Below, piece after piece: positions 44,825 through 57,466 of a stretch of 64,000 nucleotides of DNA. Origin of the DNA: Diadophis punctatus similis (lineage: Eukaryota > Chordata > Lepidosauria > Squamata > Dipsadidae); assembly GCA_023053685.1 (NCBI GenBank), contig JALIGW010000001.1, positions 68,439,240 through 68,503,239 of the forward strand, in the 5' to 3' direction. Within the stretch, counting starts at the first letter, position 1. Every line of letters starts with the position of its first letter. Position numbers and translations under genes: made by a program. Under the pieces are notes generated by a model. The model ran no database searches. It saw nothing but the letters and a program-made list of their open reading frames with translations, and was not told the origin of the DNA.

Positions 44825-45740
44825 ACCTGCAATTAGTTGATATTGCAGGTAAAGATGTTAGACTTACAGTTCACCATAATTGAATCATTCCATAGTTTCA
44901 ATGAGGATCATATCTCCCATAACCTCCATAGGGTGAGAAGAGGACCAGTTATGACGATCTCTCATAGGCAACTAATGGATCTAGATAGATGTCTAAGGTC
45001 ACTTGGGGTTTTTCTTTTCCAACTATTTGTGCAGAAATAATTTCTGCAACAACGTTGAAAAAAAATCACCCTTTCCCCCTCCTATTGCTAGTATATTTCA
45101 CTAACAAGACAACTCCTCAACCATTTTCTAAAGCACCAGCTAGGTTGAAGACTTGAGGAAAGTCTAGCCAGGAGTCACTGCTTCCAGGAAACTTTTTGAA
45201 ATTACCTCCTATAATTATCTCTGCTTGCATATTTGGCAGAAAGAGCAGAAACTGCCCTTGAAATGAATATAAGAGGAAAAGTCTTCCCTCAAGTGACTCC
45301 GGTCCAAGTTGTTACCTAAGCATGATTGCTGCTATGTCCAAGTCAGTGTGCTGTGTTTTTACACATTTCTTAGCAGAGAACTCCATAGCAGTGAGCCTGC
45401 TTTCCATTAAATTCAACCTAGCTGGTGCTTTAGAGGAAAAGAGCAGTCACAGTCACAAGGAGAGCATGTAATATCTGTGTTACCCACCCACTCCTCCATT
45501 TTTGCTCCAACATGGGCAAGATCATTATTCTTTAATTGGTATAGAATTCACTTAGAATTTAAAGCACAGGTTGTATGAAGTGGGATGAAGTACCATATCA
45601 AGGCTGGCTAATAGCTTTAACTATACAAGATTTTATTATTTCACTTCCTCAGAGCGCTCATGATTCTTCTTGTCAAATTTTCATTTAAGAAATAGAAAGT
45701 ACTTCTTCTCTCATGCATTTAATCTTGTGACTTTTCTCCA
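44825..45740. other. No feature recognised
   Basis: Unique-looking DNA. No repeat or exon recognised. Confidence 0.4.
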
Positions 45741-45751
45741 TATCTCTAAGG

Positions 45752-45888
45752 CAGGGGCGTCAAACTCACGTCGTCACGGCAGCGTCACATGACGTATCAG
45801 GACTTCCCCCCCCCCTTCGTTAAACTGGGTGTGGGCATGGCCTGAGCGTGAAACATCCGGCCCGCGGGCTGGGAGTTTGACAGCCCTG
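45752..45888. mobile_element. Short hAT MITE (TCAAACTC group)
   Basis: Ends CAGGGGCGTCAAACTC and GAGTTTGACAGCCCTG with CTCTAAGG/CTCTAAGA (45744-45751 and 45889-45896). CpG-rich, 137 bases. Confidence 0.92.
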
Positions 45889-45899
45889 CTCTAAGACAT

Positions 45900-47655
45900 C
45901 AATGTTGTTCAGCCAAAAGAAAATCTCACTCAAAAGCTTTTGTATTTGAAGCAATTGTCAACTGATGGATACCCTGTTCCTTAATACTGAACCTCCAGAA
46001 GGAGCATTGTAATTTTTTTAACTTGGCATGACTAGGTTTTTTTTTTATTCAAATCAAAACTACTGAAAGGTATGAATACTGACAGGTACATTCACAATCA
46101 TTCTGGAAACAAGAGGAATCTTGGTTCTTTCGTCATCTCTCTGTCAGCCAGCTGTTAAAAAGAGCTCCCACTGAAACTAATAAGAGTTAGTCAGGGTTTT
46201 TGCTGGAGTTGTTATGTGCATGTGTGTCTGGAAACTCCAGTTTTACTGAAGATAAGAAAGAAAGGAGGACATGACAACAGTGAAGAGGAATGTTGAGAGG
46301 AAAAGAAAACAAATAGAGGCAGTGGTCAGCCCACTGGAGGAAAAGTGGAAGAGTCTTGCAACAAATAGAGTCACAAGTAAAATAGAAACAGTTTGACAAA
46401 GAGTTAATGATTGACTTACCCATCAGTCAGCTAGAAAAGAAATCTCCAGAGTAAAATAGATCCATAGCAGAGTACTGGGAGAGGAAAAAGATTGAAAGTG
46501 AGAGGAATCCTCACTAAAGTGCCCCCAACTATACAATAAATCCAATAAATGAGAAGCTTTCTCTGTGTACCTACTTCCAATAAGAGCAGCCAATTTATTG
46601 TTAGAAAATCATTCCTATAGTTCCTTCTGAATCTGTCTTCTTGCATCCTCATGAGATTATTCAGCATCCTACACTCTATGATGTAAAAAAAAAGAAAATG
46701 GGTTGTGACATTGAACAGGGTTCCCATCTCAGAGCTAAGCACACCCATTTTCTCAGTCTATTTTTTAATCTGGAGATCATGTTAATACTCACTGCCTTTC
46801 CCTGAATCTATTCTGATGTTTCTGAATATTATGAAAGTATAATCTAGAGAACTGAGAAACGGTATTCAAGATGTGGCTCGTCCAGTGCAAAATATAGTAG
46901 AAACATTGTTTCCCAAGCTTTCAAAATTACACTTTTATTTATGCAATCTAAAGTTATTTGTCTTTTTAGTAACTACATTAAATTGCCGATCAGGGCCAGC
47001 TATGGAAGAGTTGAAGAAGTCAAGATGGCAGTCACAGTTGTGTGATTGTCCTACATCTAATGCATATGCGAACATCAATTCATATATAAAGGGGTGAGCC
47101 ACACACACACACAGCCTGACACTAGTGCTGTGATTCATCACACCCCAAAAACTGCTACCTTTAAAAAAAAATTATTGGCAAATAAATTGTGGCAATGAAC
47201 AACTCCATTATCCATTTTTATACATGTTATTCCTAAGCAAGATTTATCTCACTGTTCTTATTAAATTACCTTTCATTCTATTATTTTCAGCTTCTTATTC
47301 TATCTGATCAAGTTCATTTCGAATTTTGTGAAGTACTTTTGTCCTTCTGATTCCAAAGTGTTAAGCAGACTTATTATGCATTTATATGCTTCTCTCCTGC
47401 CACATGACCTAGATCTCTCATAATAACATATAGTTCCCCATTTCTGAAGGAGACTAGAGCAGAAACCTAGATGATATTGTGGACTAGGAATTATGGCATT
47501 CAAGTTCAAAATACTCAACCATGGATGCTGAATAACTGACTTTGGGTCAGTTCCTTCACCAATCTCAGAAGACTGGTGCTGTGGGGAAAATGAAAAAAAG
47601 TTATATTAAATATGTTCCCCTGAGCTGCTAGAGAAAGGGAGGAGAATGTAATTGT
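45900..47655. other. No feature recognised (1.75 kb)
   Basis: Unique-looking DNA with a CA patch at 47099-47113. Frames of 66-105 codons show no domain. Confidence 0.45.
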
Positions 47656-47662
47656 AATAGAT

Positions 47663-47796
47663 CAGGGGTGTTAAACTGGCAGCCCGTGGGCTGGATGTGT
47701 CACATGCAGGCCACACCCACCCCAGTTCCATAAAGGGAAAAAATGCCACGATACAGCACGTGATAGCAACGTGACACGGCAAGTTTTACACCCATG
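47663..47796. mobile_element. Short hAT MITE (TCAAACTC group)
   Basis: Ends CAGGGGTGTTAAAC and GTTTTACACCCATG with TAATAGAT/TAATAAAT (47655-47662 and 47797-47804), 7 of 8 bases. Close to 45752 in structure. Confidence 0.85.
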
Positions 47797-48188
47797 TAAT
47801 AAATAAACAAATAGAAATAAGTCAATAAATCCCCTCATCCAGGTAGATCCCTCAGCACATAAATAACCTGTCTTCTCTTGACAACTTACTGAATCAGCCC
47901 ATAGAGACAAAGGAACTAGAAGATGACAAGACATTATGATGAGATTTCAAGTTCAATAGCTTGATCCAGAGAAAGTCTACAATCTCTAAAAATCTCAATC
48001 AATAGGGATGCTGTAAGACTCATTTGAAGAAATATCTTTTCCAACAAAACGTATCACATAATGAAGGCTGGTAGGCTGAAAAATCTCATGTTCTCAGCAA
48101 AACTCAACTGCAGGCCATCAGATAGAGGTCCTTGCAGAGTGCCAAATGTGAGAAAGATGTTACAAAAAGTTTTAAAAAGAAGGTAAAA

Positions 48189-48384
48189 ACTAGTTCAGCA
48201 GTTCAGCTGTTCAAATCTCACTAGGCTCAAGGTTGACTCAGCCTTCCATCCTTCCGAGATGGGTAAAATGAGGACCCAGATTGTTGGGGGCAATATGCTG
48301 AACTCTGTAAACCGCTTAGAGAGAGCTGTAAAGCACTATGAAGCGGTATATCAGTCTAAGTGCTATTGCTATTGCTATTGCTAT
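48189..48384 (+). mobile_element. tRNA-derived SINE (Sauria type), 5'-truncated
   Basis: Starts near box B (GTTCAAATCTCACTAGGC). Body CCAGATTGTTGGGGGCAATA, then TAAACCGCTTAGAGAGAGCT, and tail GCTATTGCTATTGCTATTGC. The head with box A is missing. Confidence 0.88.
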
Positions 48385-48389
48385 CAAAC

Positions 48390-49795
48390 ACTAATACAGA
48401 ATAAAGAAACAATGAAAGAAAAGGAGAAAAATAATTCTTTTTTATCTAATCTAATTTCCATTCTTTTTTTAAACATATAGGCAGCTTCAGTTTCACTATC
48501 TGGCTGTATTTGTATATAGAACTCATTACTAAACACCAGATACTGAATACTGAATACTAAATTCTGAACTCATAACTAAACACCAGAGCCCCAAATGGAG
48601 CAGGAGTGAATTCGTTTTAACTCAAAGCAGCTCTGAAGTTGTTTGAAATGGTCTTATCCTGATTCTCCAAAAGATGACCAGTGAACACACCAGTGAGAAG
48701 TAGTTTCCAAAGTTTGCCAATTTGTCCTCCAAGAGAAAGAGTTGGCAATATAGAATGGCTGAAAAAGTTGGCACCTTTGTTGTATAACTTACTGCCAAGA
48801 AGTAATTGTGCAGTTGCAGAATTTGGTGTGGAAAACTCTCCCGTCTGGGTCAAATAAATCTGTCTCGTTGGGATTTTTTCATAGCCAACAATCCACTCAC
48901 CTCACACACAAGATTTCATAATCTACATGATTTGCTAATTAATGTAGATGTATACGTATATTCAAATGTATATATAAATATATTGTATGTACATTTCTAG
49001 AGTACGTCACTTACTTAAAACTGGGAATCTTATCTAAAAAAGTGCTTAAATTTAGACTGCCAACTCTCAGTAAGATTCTTGATATGTTGCCACAAGCATC
49101 TGAGACAAGGATTAAAATGAGCCACTACTGAATTGTTCCTTTATTGGGTGCTATGCAAAATGACAATCTTGAAGAACCAATTTAAGTTAAAACATAGGCA
49201 TGTACTTTTTATTGCTAGAAATGAATAACAAAACAAATTATGTATTTGCAGTTGCTCCTAACTTATCCATTCCTATTGTGTACAACTGCTCAACTATACA
49301 GAGTGACCAGTCCTGGAGATGAGTGAGGAAAGAAAATTTAACCAGTTGGTGACAGGGCTGATGGGTGAGTGAAACAGAACATTAAGGAGACCAATGATGT
49401 TTTGTGACGTTGGAAGGGTATTTGCCACTTGCTTCTCAGATGAAATATTTATACATCTTCTTTCTCACCATTTTTGAATCTTTTAGAAGACATTGCTTCC
49501 AGCATTGATGACTCTTCTAATGCACACAGCACAAAGATTATACTGAGCAACTGACAGATGCCTTCCTGACTGGTTTTCTATCTTAATCCATGAGGTGATC
49601 ATGTGTTGATCTGCAGGACTTATTTTTCTAGGAACCAATTATCCTTTACATCCAGAATCTATATATTCCAAATTCCACAAGTTTTTAAAAGTTTCATTAT
49701 CGTCATTGCAATTGTTAACATAATCTAATAACAATCATGCTACAATAACAATAAAAATTGGGAAAGAACAAAAATCATTGGCCACTCCAGCATCC
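48390..49795. other. No feature recognised (1.4 kb)
   Basis: AT-rich DNA. A short imperfect repeat of ATACTGAATACTGAATACTA at about 48540-48560. No gene. Confidence 0.45.
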
Positions 49796-49799
49796 TCCT

Positions 49800-50130
49800 C
49801 ACATGTGAATTTATTGAAGCCTGGTATTCTGCCAAAGGAGCAATTAACAAACATATTGATCTAGATTCAGCATATGAATACATAAGAAACCAGACCATTC
49901 AAAGGACTAATCAACAAGAGTACCAATCAGCTGCTCTTAATTTAAATATAGCTCCAAACGAATAACCAATCACACGACCAACTGACCAAACTGTCACACA
50001 AGACATTTATAAGCTAAGGAGAATAGGACAAGAAAATCCTTTTGATGATGTTACCTAATCTGGTAATGAAACGTTCAGAAACTAAATTGAAACAAACTTG
50101 GAGAACAAACCATTGCCAAAATCTAAAACC
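49800..50130 (+). mobile_element. Penelope-like element 3' end
   Basis: The plus strand at about 49810-49892 reads FIEAWYSAKGAINKHIDLDS followed by AYEYIRN, equivalent to the C-terminal block FETWQSTNGSINKYIDIEPA at 37770-37850. Downstream CAATCACACGACCAACTGAC and the 3' hairpin GATGATGTTACCTAATCTGG then TAATGAAACG (50042-50072) match the copies at 14283 and 37563. It lacks the nuclease core. Confidence 0.8.
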
Positions 50131-50134
50131 CGAG

Positions 50135-51450
50135 CTACAAATATTTTCTATTATTTCAACAATCACTCTTATTTGTTCTGCGGTTAATTTTTATTGTTAG
50201 CAATTTCCATCTAGGCTGCTTTTTATCACACCATTTCCATTTAGTATCTAGCACAAGTTCAACCCTCTGAGTCAAGAATAATAATTGCAAAGCAAAACAA
50301 TGATAATTATTTGAAGAAAAACTCAATAAAATAATAAAATAATGTAATCAAAAGGTTACATTACAGCATTATGGTCCCATGCATTTTATGTATAAATCTC
50401 CATCACCATATATGAGAGTATGCAAACATTTTCAGTTCTCATAAAATTCCCCTGGGAAGATATTTCACTTTCTTTCCCCCCTAATTGAGCTTTACCACTC
50501 AAATGGGATAATTATGAGAGTAATTGAGCAAAAATGATAACTCATAGCCTTTTAATACTCATGAGAGAAAACCTCCTGCTCTGATGATTCAAATTATTCT
50601 TATAAGCATAGTTGCAACATAGTTGTCTTCAAAGCCCTATTAGAAAGATAATGCCCTGAGGTTCCCCATTCATAATTCCATCTGCATTACAGACTACAGA
50701 TTACAGAGTTTTTGAAGGAGAATGAGAACATAGAGTGAAACCCAGTAACACTGTAGGATAGAAGACATGACTCATTGAGAATTTACTATTGCTTTCTTTG
50801 AAGTCTCTCTGCATTTTTTAAAGTGAGGTACATCATCTGAAAAATATAAAGTCGGCCTTTGATCTTTTATTATTTATCTATTTATGTAATGCACTTGTAC
50901 TCTGCTCTTCAGAATTGCCTTGCAGAATTGCTTCAATAAAAACAAGATGGTCCTTGCCCCCAGGCTTACAAAAGTACAATACAAAAGGGGGAGGAAATAT
51001 TTCACAGAATTTATTTGACGAAGATTTTAAACGCCTCCTGCAATGGGGGGGGGGGAACACCTCGTCCTTCCAGATGAAATTGTGAGCGAAAAAAGATTCT
51101 TTCCTTTACTTCAATTGGAAAAAAAATTAGAATCTGCAAAACCCAATGCATGGATTTTACCTTCCCTCCCCCCCAAAAAAATACTAGTGAGGTAACTTCA
51201 CAAATGTTTATTGTTATTGTCAATTAGCAGTAATAATAATATTACTACAATAATAATTTTCTCAGTGAGAAAATCCATAATAAACTAACTAATATAATGT
51301 AACTAATTGGTAGGAATGAAATGATATGGAATACAAAATTGTAATTGCTAAGCCAAAGCAAGGGTCTGTTGCAGAAACATACTGCAATGTTTATTATTGA
51401 AAAAACCCCATGGAGGTAGAAGTTAAGAAAATTACAATGTCGCAAACTTA
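50135..51450. other. No firm feature; LINE-tail-like patch at 50870-50990
   Basis: Mostly AT-rich DNA. The patch with TTTATGTAATGCACTTGTAC and GTCCTTGCCCCCAGGCTTAC resembles LINE 3' UTR sequence, unassigned. A G run lies at 51045-51055. Confidence 0.35.
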
Positions 51451-51454
51451 GGTT

Positions 51455-52105
51455 AAATTACAGATTATTAGAGTTGGAAGGGACTGTGTAGGTCATCTAG
51501 TCCAACCCCCCGCTCAAGCAGGAGTCCCTACACCATTTCAGACAAATGGCAGTCCAATCTCCCTTTGAAAGTCTCAAGTGTTGGAGCTCTCACAACCTCT
51601 GCAGGCAAACTGTTCCACTGGTTGATCGCTCTCACCTTCAGAAAGTTTCTCTTGATTTCCAGGTTGAATCTCTCCTTGGTCAGCTTCCATCCATTGTTCC
51701 TTGCCTGGCCTTCCGGTGCCTTGGAAAACAGCCTGACGCCTTCTTCTCTGTGGCAGCCCCTCAAATATTGGAATACTGTTATCATGTCTCCCCTGGTCCT
51801 TCTCTTCGCTAGACTGGCCATGCCCAGTTCCTGCAACCGCTCTTCGTATGTTTTAGTTTCCAGTCCCCTAATCATCCTGGTTGCTCTCCTCTGCACTTTC
51901 TCTAGAGTTTCAATGTCTTTTTGTAGTGTGATGACCAAAACTGGATGCAGTACTCTAGGTGCGGTCTAACTAAGGCTTTATAGAGTGGTACTAGTACCTC
52001 CCTAGTCCTAGATTGTATCCCTCTATTAATGCAATTTAGGATTGCATTGGCTTTTTTGCTGCCGCTGCACATTAGTTCTAACTCAAATCTGCATGAATGC
52101 AGCAT
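51455..52105 (-). mobile_element. CR1 LINE 3' end, well preserved
   Basis: Minus-strand CR1 with a 3' end AGAGTTGGAAGGGAC near 51470-51485. The frame 51938-51528 reads [20 protein letters not shown]... to the C-terminus (GDMITVFQYLRGCHREEGVR; NQWNSLPAEVVRAPTLETFK). The frame upstream (52105-51902) reads [20 protein letters not shown] and [20 protein letters not shown]. The two overlap with a single frameshift near 51920. It is the least decayed CR1 in the window and is 5'-truncated. Confidence 0.93.
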
Positions 52106-52121
52106 TAGGACTACTTCATTA

Positions 52122-52465
52122 CAGAATGGGATAACTCACCACAGCCAACTTGCTGCAGTCAACTCACCACAGCCAACTTACTGCAGTCAGCTCACCACAG
52201 CAAATTCACCATGGCACAACGTGTCATGGCCAACTCATTGCAGGACAATTCAACACATACAAAAGTTAAATTAATTTCAGCAGAATAATCATAAAAATAA
52301 AGAAAGTCAATCCAGAAATGCAATAATTTTGACAAAAACGTGGTCATCAATAATAAAAAATAACTGAATGAAACAATATAGTCCTGCAGTGAGTTGTCCT
52401 GCAGCAAGTTGGTCACAGCGAGTTGTCCCACAGTGAGTTTGGCTGTGGCAAGTTGTCCTAGACCC
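52122..52465. mobile_element. hAT-like foldback element built of 15-bp repeats
   Basis: Flanked by ACTTCATTA on both sides (52113-52121 and 52466-52474), an 8-9 bp duplication. The left arm (to about 52255) has about nine units of AACTCACCACAGCC type, and the right arm (52380-52465) about five units of the complement GTCCTGCAGTGAGTT type. An AT-rich middle of about 120 bases separates them. The left terminus CAGAATGGGATAACTC is the complement of the end at 17521. It inserted near the 5' truncation point of CR1. Confidence 0.8.
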
Positions 52466-52732
52466 ACTTCATTAGCCCAAAGGTTGAAGCATAGTTATAT
52501 ATTGGTTTTTAGAAAGACTGTAATGTGTTGAAAATAAAGGATATTACATTAGGCCATTATACTGTACCTATATTTAACTTAAAAAAAACCCTTCTACTGT
52601 GAAATGTGGTACTTCCGAAACCAATTTCTGAAATGGCCATCTCACTCTGACCACTGAGCTATCAGTGTTTTTGATTAACCACAGCCACTGTCTATAGTTT
52701 TATTGATGGTTAGATATTTCATATCTTTTTTT

Positions 52733-52885
52733 TCTTCCGTTCAGTCATGTTTGATTCCCAGAGACTGCCTGGGAAGGCCCCCTGCAGTTTTCTTGGCAAG
52801 TTTTTTCGAGAATGGTTTACCATTGCCTCCTTCCTAGGGCTGAGAGAATGTTACTGAGCCAAAGTCACCCAGCTGGCCTTATACT
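52733..52885. repeat. Dispersed repeat, unclassified (copy 2)
   Basis: Shares GACTGCCTGGGAAGGCCCCC, TTTCTTGGCAAGTT and CCTTCCTAGGGCTGAGAGA with 3455-3668. Family unknown to me. Confidence 0.55.
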
Positions 52886-52889
52886 TAAA

Positions 52890-53614
52890 GCAGAAAATAA
52901 ATATGCATAAATTAGTGAACACAATATGCATATAAGGAAAAATGTATATTGTAAGAAGATATAAAAAAAACCCAGTAAGGTACACAAAGATTAGGGATAT
53001 TTACTTTTAGGAAAGCAAGTACAAGTTATAAAGAGAATCTCAGACAGATATTGAAATAGGATGAATGGGATGGAAATAAGATGAAATCCATACCTAAAAA
53101 ATTGGGAAAAGATAGCTAAAAATGATAAATTTACATACCATAAACCCTCACCCACATACATATATTAAAGACACTCTGTCTTAGAGTGGTGGTGGGAAGT
53201 AATAGAAAAATGGACTATATTGCATAAACTAATCCTAAAAAAACTGGGTCCCATCCATTGCGCTCTATTGGCCTTACCTTCATGAACATTTAGCCAATAG
53301 AGGTAGAAGATTTGCAGCTCTCTGTATGTTGCTGAACTATAGTTCATGGCGATCCCAGCTAGCATGGCTAAGAGCATGCTGGGCAGATATGATTGATTTG
53401 GTTAGCCACCTTATATATAAGATGGCAGGCCAAAACTGTTTAAACACAATAATAAAATAAGTTGTCCAAAATGTGTAGGGGGCTTACAAATGCCAATTGC
53501 TGGATATGAAATCTTGCAAAAACATTGTAATGCTATCTCTATATATGTGAGAGACATTAGATAGATATATGATAGAGAGAAAGAGAGATATGATAGAAGA
53601 CAGTTGATAAATGG

Positions 53615-53625
<11 letters not shown>
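52890..53625. other. No feature recognised
   Basis: AT-rich DNA leading into a microsatellite. No gene or transposon. Confidence 0.4.
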
Positions 53626-53835
<210 letters not shown>

Positions 53836-53839
53836 GGCT

Positions 53840-54515
53840 CCAGGGCAAGGCCAGAGCCGGGGAATGGCGCATTCCCTGACCCGGCTGATTTCAATAATAG
53901 CTTAGCAGAACTAGGCTATTATAACTTTTAAGCATTCAGTAGAACTGGACCTTCCAGAGCAAATTGTGTTTCTTTGTCTGGAAACTTTTAGATTCTTTCT
54001 TCTTGTAATTTTAACATGCCCAAGACATGCCTTCAGCAGTGATCTGTTTAGCTTATTTATGCTGAATGGTCAATTCATCTCCATCACTCACACAAGCCCG
54101 TGAGCTGGACCCCATGTCTCTGAATCCCACTTCTCTGAAAGTAAGGAACCAAACAATAATTTATCATCCAGACATGTCTTGGATATCCAACCTCCTCTGT
54201 TAGAAGCTTTGCTCTGATGTGCTGCTCATGACACAATGGATTATTATTTATTAATTGTTCTTTAGATGTTCCTTTTTTTTTGTAACACTGCTGGACTAGA
54301 CTCATATCAATGGCTCATATCTACCACCATCAGATATTTTTATCTGACTTTCGCAATTTTTCCAGCTGATCTAAGGCTTTTAAGGTGGTATAAATGAAAT
54401 TAATATTATTTATTAACCCTTGCCATCAAAAATATAGAAGCAAGCCCAGTAGAGTTTGCAAACTGTTACCACATTTCTATTAGTATAGCTATCATATGAA
54501 CCTTAGGAACTGAGG
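53840..54515. other. No feature recognised
   Basis: Unique-looking DNA. No motif. Confidence 0.4.
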
Positions 54516-54525
54516 ATACAGCATC

Positions 54526-54804
54526 TGTTGTATTCTGACTGACCTCTAACTGAACTCTAACTTGTTATGTCTAGCCGAACTCTGACTGAACTCTGATTTG
54601 TTATGTTCTAGCTGAACTCTACCTGAACTGTATGTTTTCACCCAGGTCCAGCGTTTGAATGCTCAAATGCTATTGGTTGTTGCGTCTGACAGCCCTCTAT
54701 AAAAGAGCTAGCTGTCAGACCGTGTTTTGCTGGTTGCTTGAGTGAGCTGAGTAAAAGAGCTGTTCTGAAGTCTGTCTCCTGTGATCCTTGCCCACAATCT
54801 AACA
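54526..54804 (+). mobile_element. Solo LTR, about 280 bp, plus strand
   Basis: Starts TGTTGTATTCTGAC and ends CACAATCTAACA, flanked by GCATC on both sides (54521-54525 and 54805-54809). A CAAT-like ATTGG (54671) and a TATA box CTATAAAAG (54697-54705) lie in the expected promoter order. The 5' part repeats CTGAACTCTAA / CTGAACTCTGA several times. Not similar to the LTRs at 9550, 12440 or 22471. Confidence 0.88.
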
Positions 54805-54809
54805 GCATC

Positions 54810-56860
54810 CCTACAGCTGAAGCAGCCATATAGGTTTACTGATAGGTAGCAAACTATATGTAGGATATGTAATAAAAATAGTGTGGGAAGGGAGGACACC
54901 CATGCCACCTTGTCTCCCACACCAGTTATCAAATTGGACCTGCCAATGAACCTCGAGCAATAAGATAAAAAAACCATTTAAAATTTTCTGTTCATATTGG
55001 TACAATGGACTAAAACTGATCAAGCGCATCTCCCTTTATGTAATTGGCAAATATCAAAAACTCAATGGGAGATCCCCTCAAAATATGGAAATCCCTTGCC
55101 CAAACAATAAAACTCCCAAGACCCATCACCCAAGGTCAGCACCTGGGAGCCCAAAGAGATAGAAATTATCACAACCCTCAAGGAGAGATAACTGCATTTC
55201 CTCCTTACCAGACTCAGCCTGACCCCTTGAGGTAAACATTTTTAAAGGAAGACCGAACCTTCCTATAAATATTTCCAGTCTAGCATTTCAATGTGTGGCC
55301 ACCTTCAATGGCTAAGCTGCCTATTTTACTGTTGAATGAATTCTACCTCTGCTTCAAGCAGGTGTCTGTGCTCATTGACCCAGTCTGGAATGAACCAGAA
55401 TTTTCTTCCAACAATAGAAAATCATTGAGTTGTGATAAGATGCATTATTTCTTTCTGAAATGTTTTACAGGGTGCTAGTTGTCATGAGGCTTTGGGGCAA
55501 ATGGGATCTCAGGATCAACTAACATGCAAAACATTATTGTGACCTCATATTTCGGCTTAATAGGTAGCACAAATAGAAAAGTCTTGATAAAATTGATAAA
55601 TGCAGAATATAGCTAATACAGAGAAATAAACCATGTTTTGCTCCCCTCCCCTGAACAGCTTTGGTCATAAAAGAGTCTGGTATGTAATAAAAAGCAGTAA
55701 ATTAGTTTATTGCTTGTTCTATCATTTCCAGGTTAACTAATTCTCCACTTACCATGTAATGTTTCTGCTAATGAGGCAATGTATAATTTAAACATGTGCA
55801 GTTGTCTTTTATGGTTGACAGCATATTGATCTTTTTTTTCTGATTCACCTCCCTGTGTTCACGTAGGCATGATCCCTTGAAAACTGATATTTCCCATTCA
55901 CCATGGAACTCTTTAGTGGTCTTGATCTAGCACAGAACTAAAAAAAAAAATCAGCAATAGTCAACATTGTCTAAATCCAGTTTGGCTTGCTTAGACATCT
56001 TCCTTTCCAAAACTCCAACTTACTTACTTCCATGTCAACAGGCCATGTTTGTTTGTTTTCTTGACCCTCTCATGAGAAAATTCCTCTGTGTATGTTTTTG
56101 CTCATTCACTTTGCTCTATTATTCCAGATTGAGCTTATCATCTCCAAGTATAGTTTATATATCTGAGAGAGGCATGACAGATGACATGCGACAGAAGGGC
56201 TGACTGTGCTTAGCTGCACCATTCTGTCGCAATAGTGATACCGCACCCTAATTCTGCCTTGTAGGTTTTTAATTTTGAATGGCATGTGTCATTCAAAAGA
56301 TAATGATCCCATTGTTTACAGAAACAAATGCCAGTTTCAAGTGCTTGTTTTAAAATAATTAATCAAAATGGATTATTTTATTACAATTTTGTTGTTTTTG
56401 ATTATACACAGTGATTGAGGTTTATAAATCTAATTGACAAACAAAGATGGGGTCATGATATGAACCAAGCTTCAACTTCACATGTTATTTCTCTTTTTAT
56501 TCTCTACGGTTCTGTGAATGGTTTACCACTCATGTAATCTTTTATTTCCCTCAAAGAAACTGGATTATTTCTGAGCAATTGATTTACTGTTTCACTCTTC
56601 ATGAATAAAAATGCTTTTTATGCTTACATGTATTCCCAAAGAAACTTTTTCAGAGTTCCTGCCAGAGGTTCACTGCCAAGAAGCAGACTAGAATTCTGAC
56701 TCATCTGAAGCTCCCATAATTGAACGGAAGAAAATCCACCCCTAAACAGAAAAACAGAGTTGTTTTGAGCAAAACCTTGGCACTGCTACAAGCTGAACAT
56801 GGACATGAGGTAAAAAGCAAAGTAGTTTAGCCAATTCAAAACACTTAGCTGTCAATGGCT
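54810..56860. other. No feature recognised (2 kb)
   Basis: Unique-looking DNA. A TATA-like CTATAAATATT at about 55264 has no other LTR border around it that I could find. Confidence 0.4.
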
Positions 56861-56864
56861 AGAT

Positions 56865-57420
56865 CAGGGATCTGCAACCCGTGGCTCTGGAGCCACGTGC
56901 GGCTCTTTCATATTCTGCTGCGGCTCCCTGTCACTCAAAATATGCATCACAACCAGTGGTGGGTTACTCCTGGTTCGGACTGGTTCTTAGAATCTGTAGC
57001 GCCGGTGGCGGGAGGCTCTGCCCACCCTCCCGGGATGCTTCTGTGCATGTGCAGAAGCGTCGCACACGTGCGCGAACTGTTAGTAAAGGGTTTTAGAACC
57101 CACTACTGGTCACAAATGCCAATGTGTGATACCCGCCAGCATGCAATTTATTGAGGTTTTCGACCCATCTAATTTTTCGGAGTTTAAAATGTTTTTGATG
57201 CATGCAGAAATAAAAAAATGTTTTCTCTGTAGCAGTTCATTGATTTCATAAATGCAACACACTATAGTTTTTTATATACATAGCATAAAGGTAAAAAAAT
57301 AATATATGCAGTGCTATCTTCATTTTAGATGTCAAAAGGGTTTTGTGGCTCCCGGTGTTTTCTTTTCTATGGGAGACGGGTCCAAATGGCTCTTTGAGTG
57401 TTTAAGGTTGCCAACCATTG
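56865..57420 (+). mobile_element. hAT element (GTCGGCAACC family) with nested hAT
   Basis: Ends CAGGGATCTGCAACC and GGTTGCCAACCATTG with the perfect duplication GGCTAGAT (56857-56864 and 57421-57428). It shares TGGCTCTTTCAT, CAAAATATGCATCACAAC and GGGTTTTGTGGCTCCCGGTG with 41940-42269. The transposase-start remnant of that copy is missing here. Nested element at 56954-57108. Confidence 0.92.
56954..57108. mobile_element. hAT MITE nested in a hAT element
   Basis: Ends CAGTGGTGGGTT and AACCCACTACTG. The intact sister element 41940-42269 shows the uninterrupted target, ATGCATCACAACTGCCAATG, so the insertion point is certain. The duplication ATCACAAC/GTCACAAA has two mismatches. CpG-rich interior. 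Confidence 0.88.
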
Positions 57421-57466
57421 GGCTAGATATTGCTTACTTGTGCCCTCATTGTCTTATGGATTAGGG

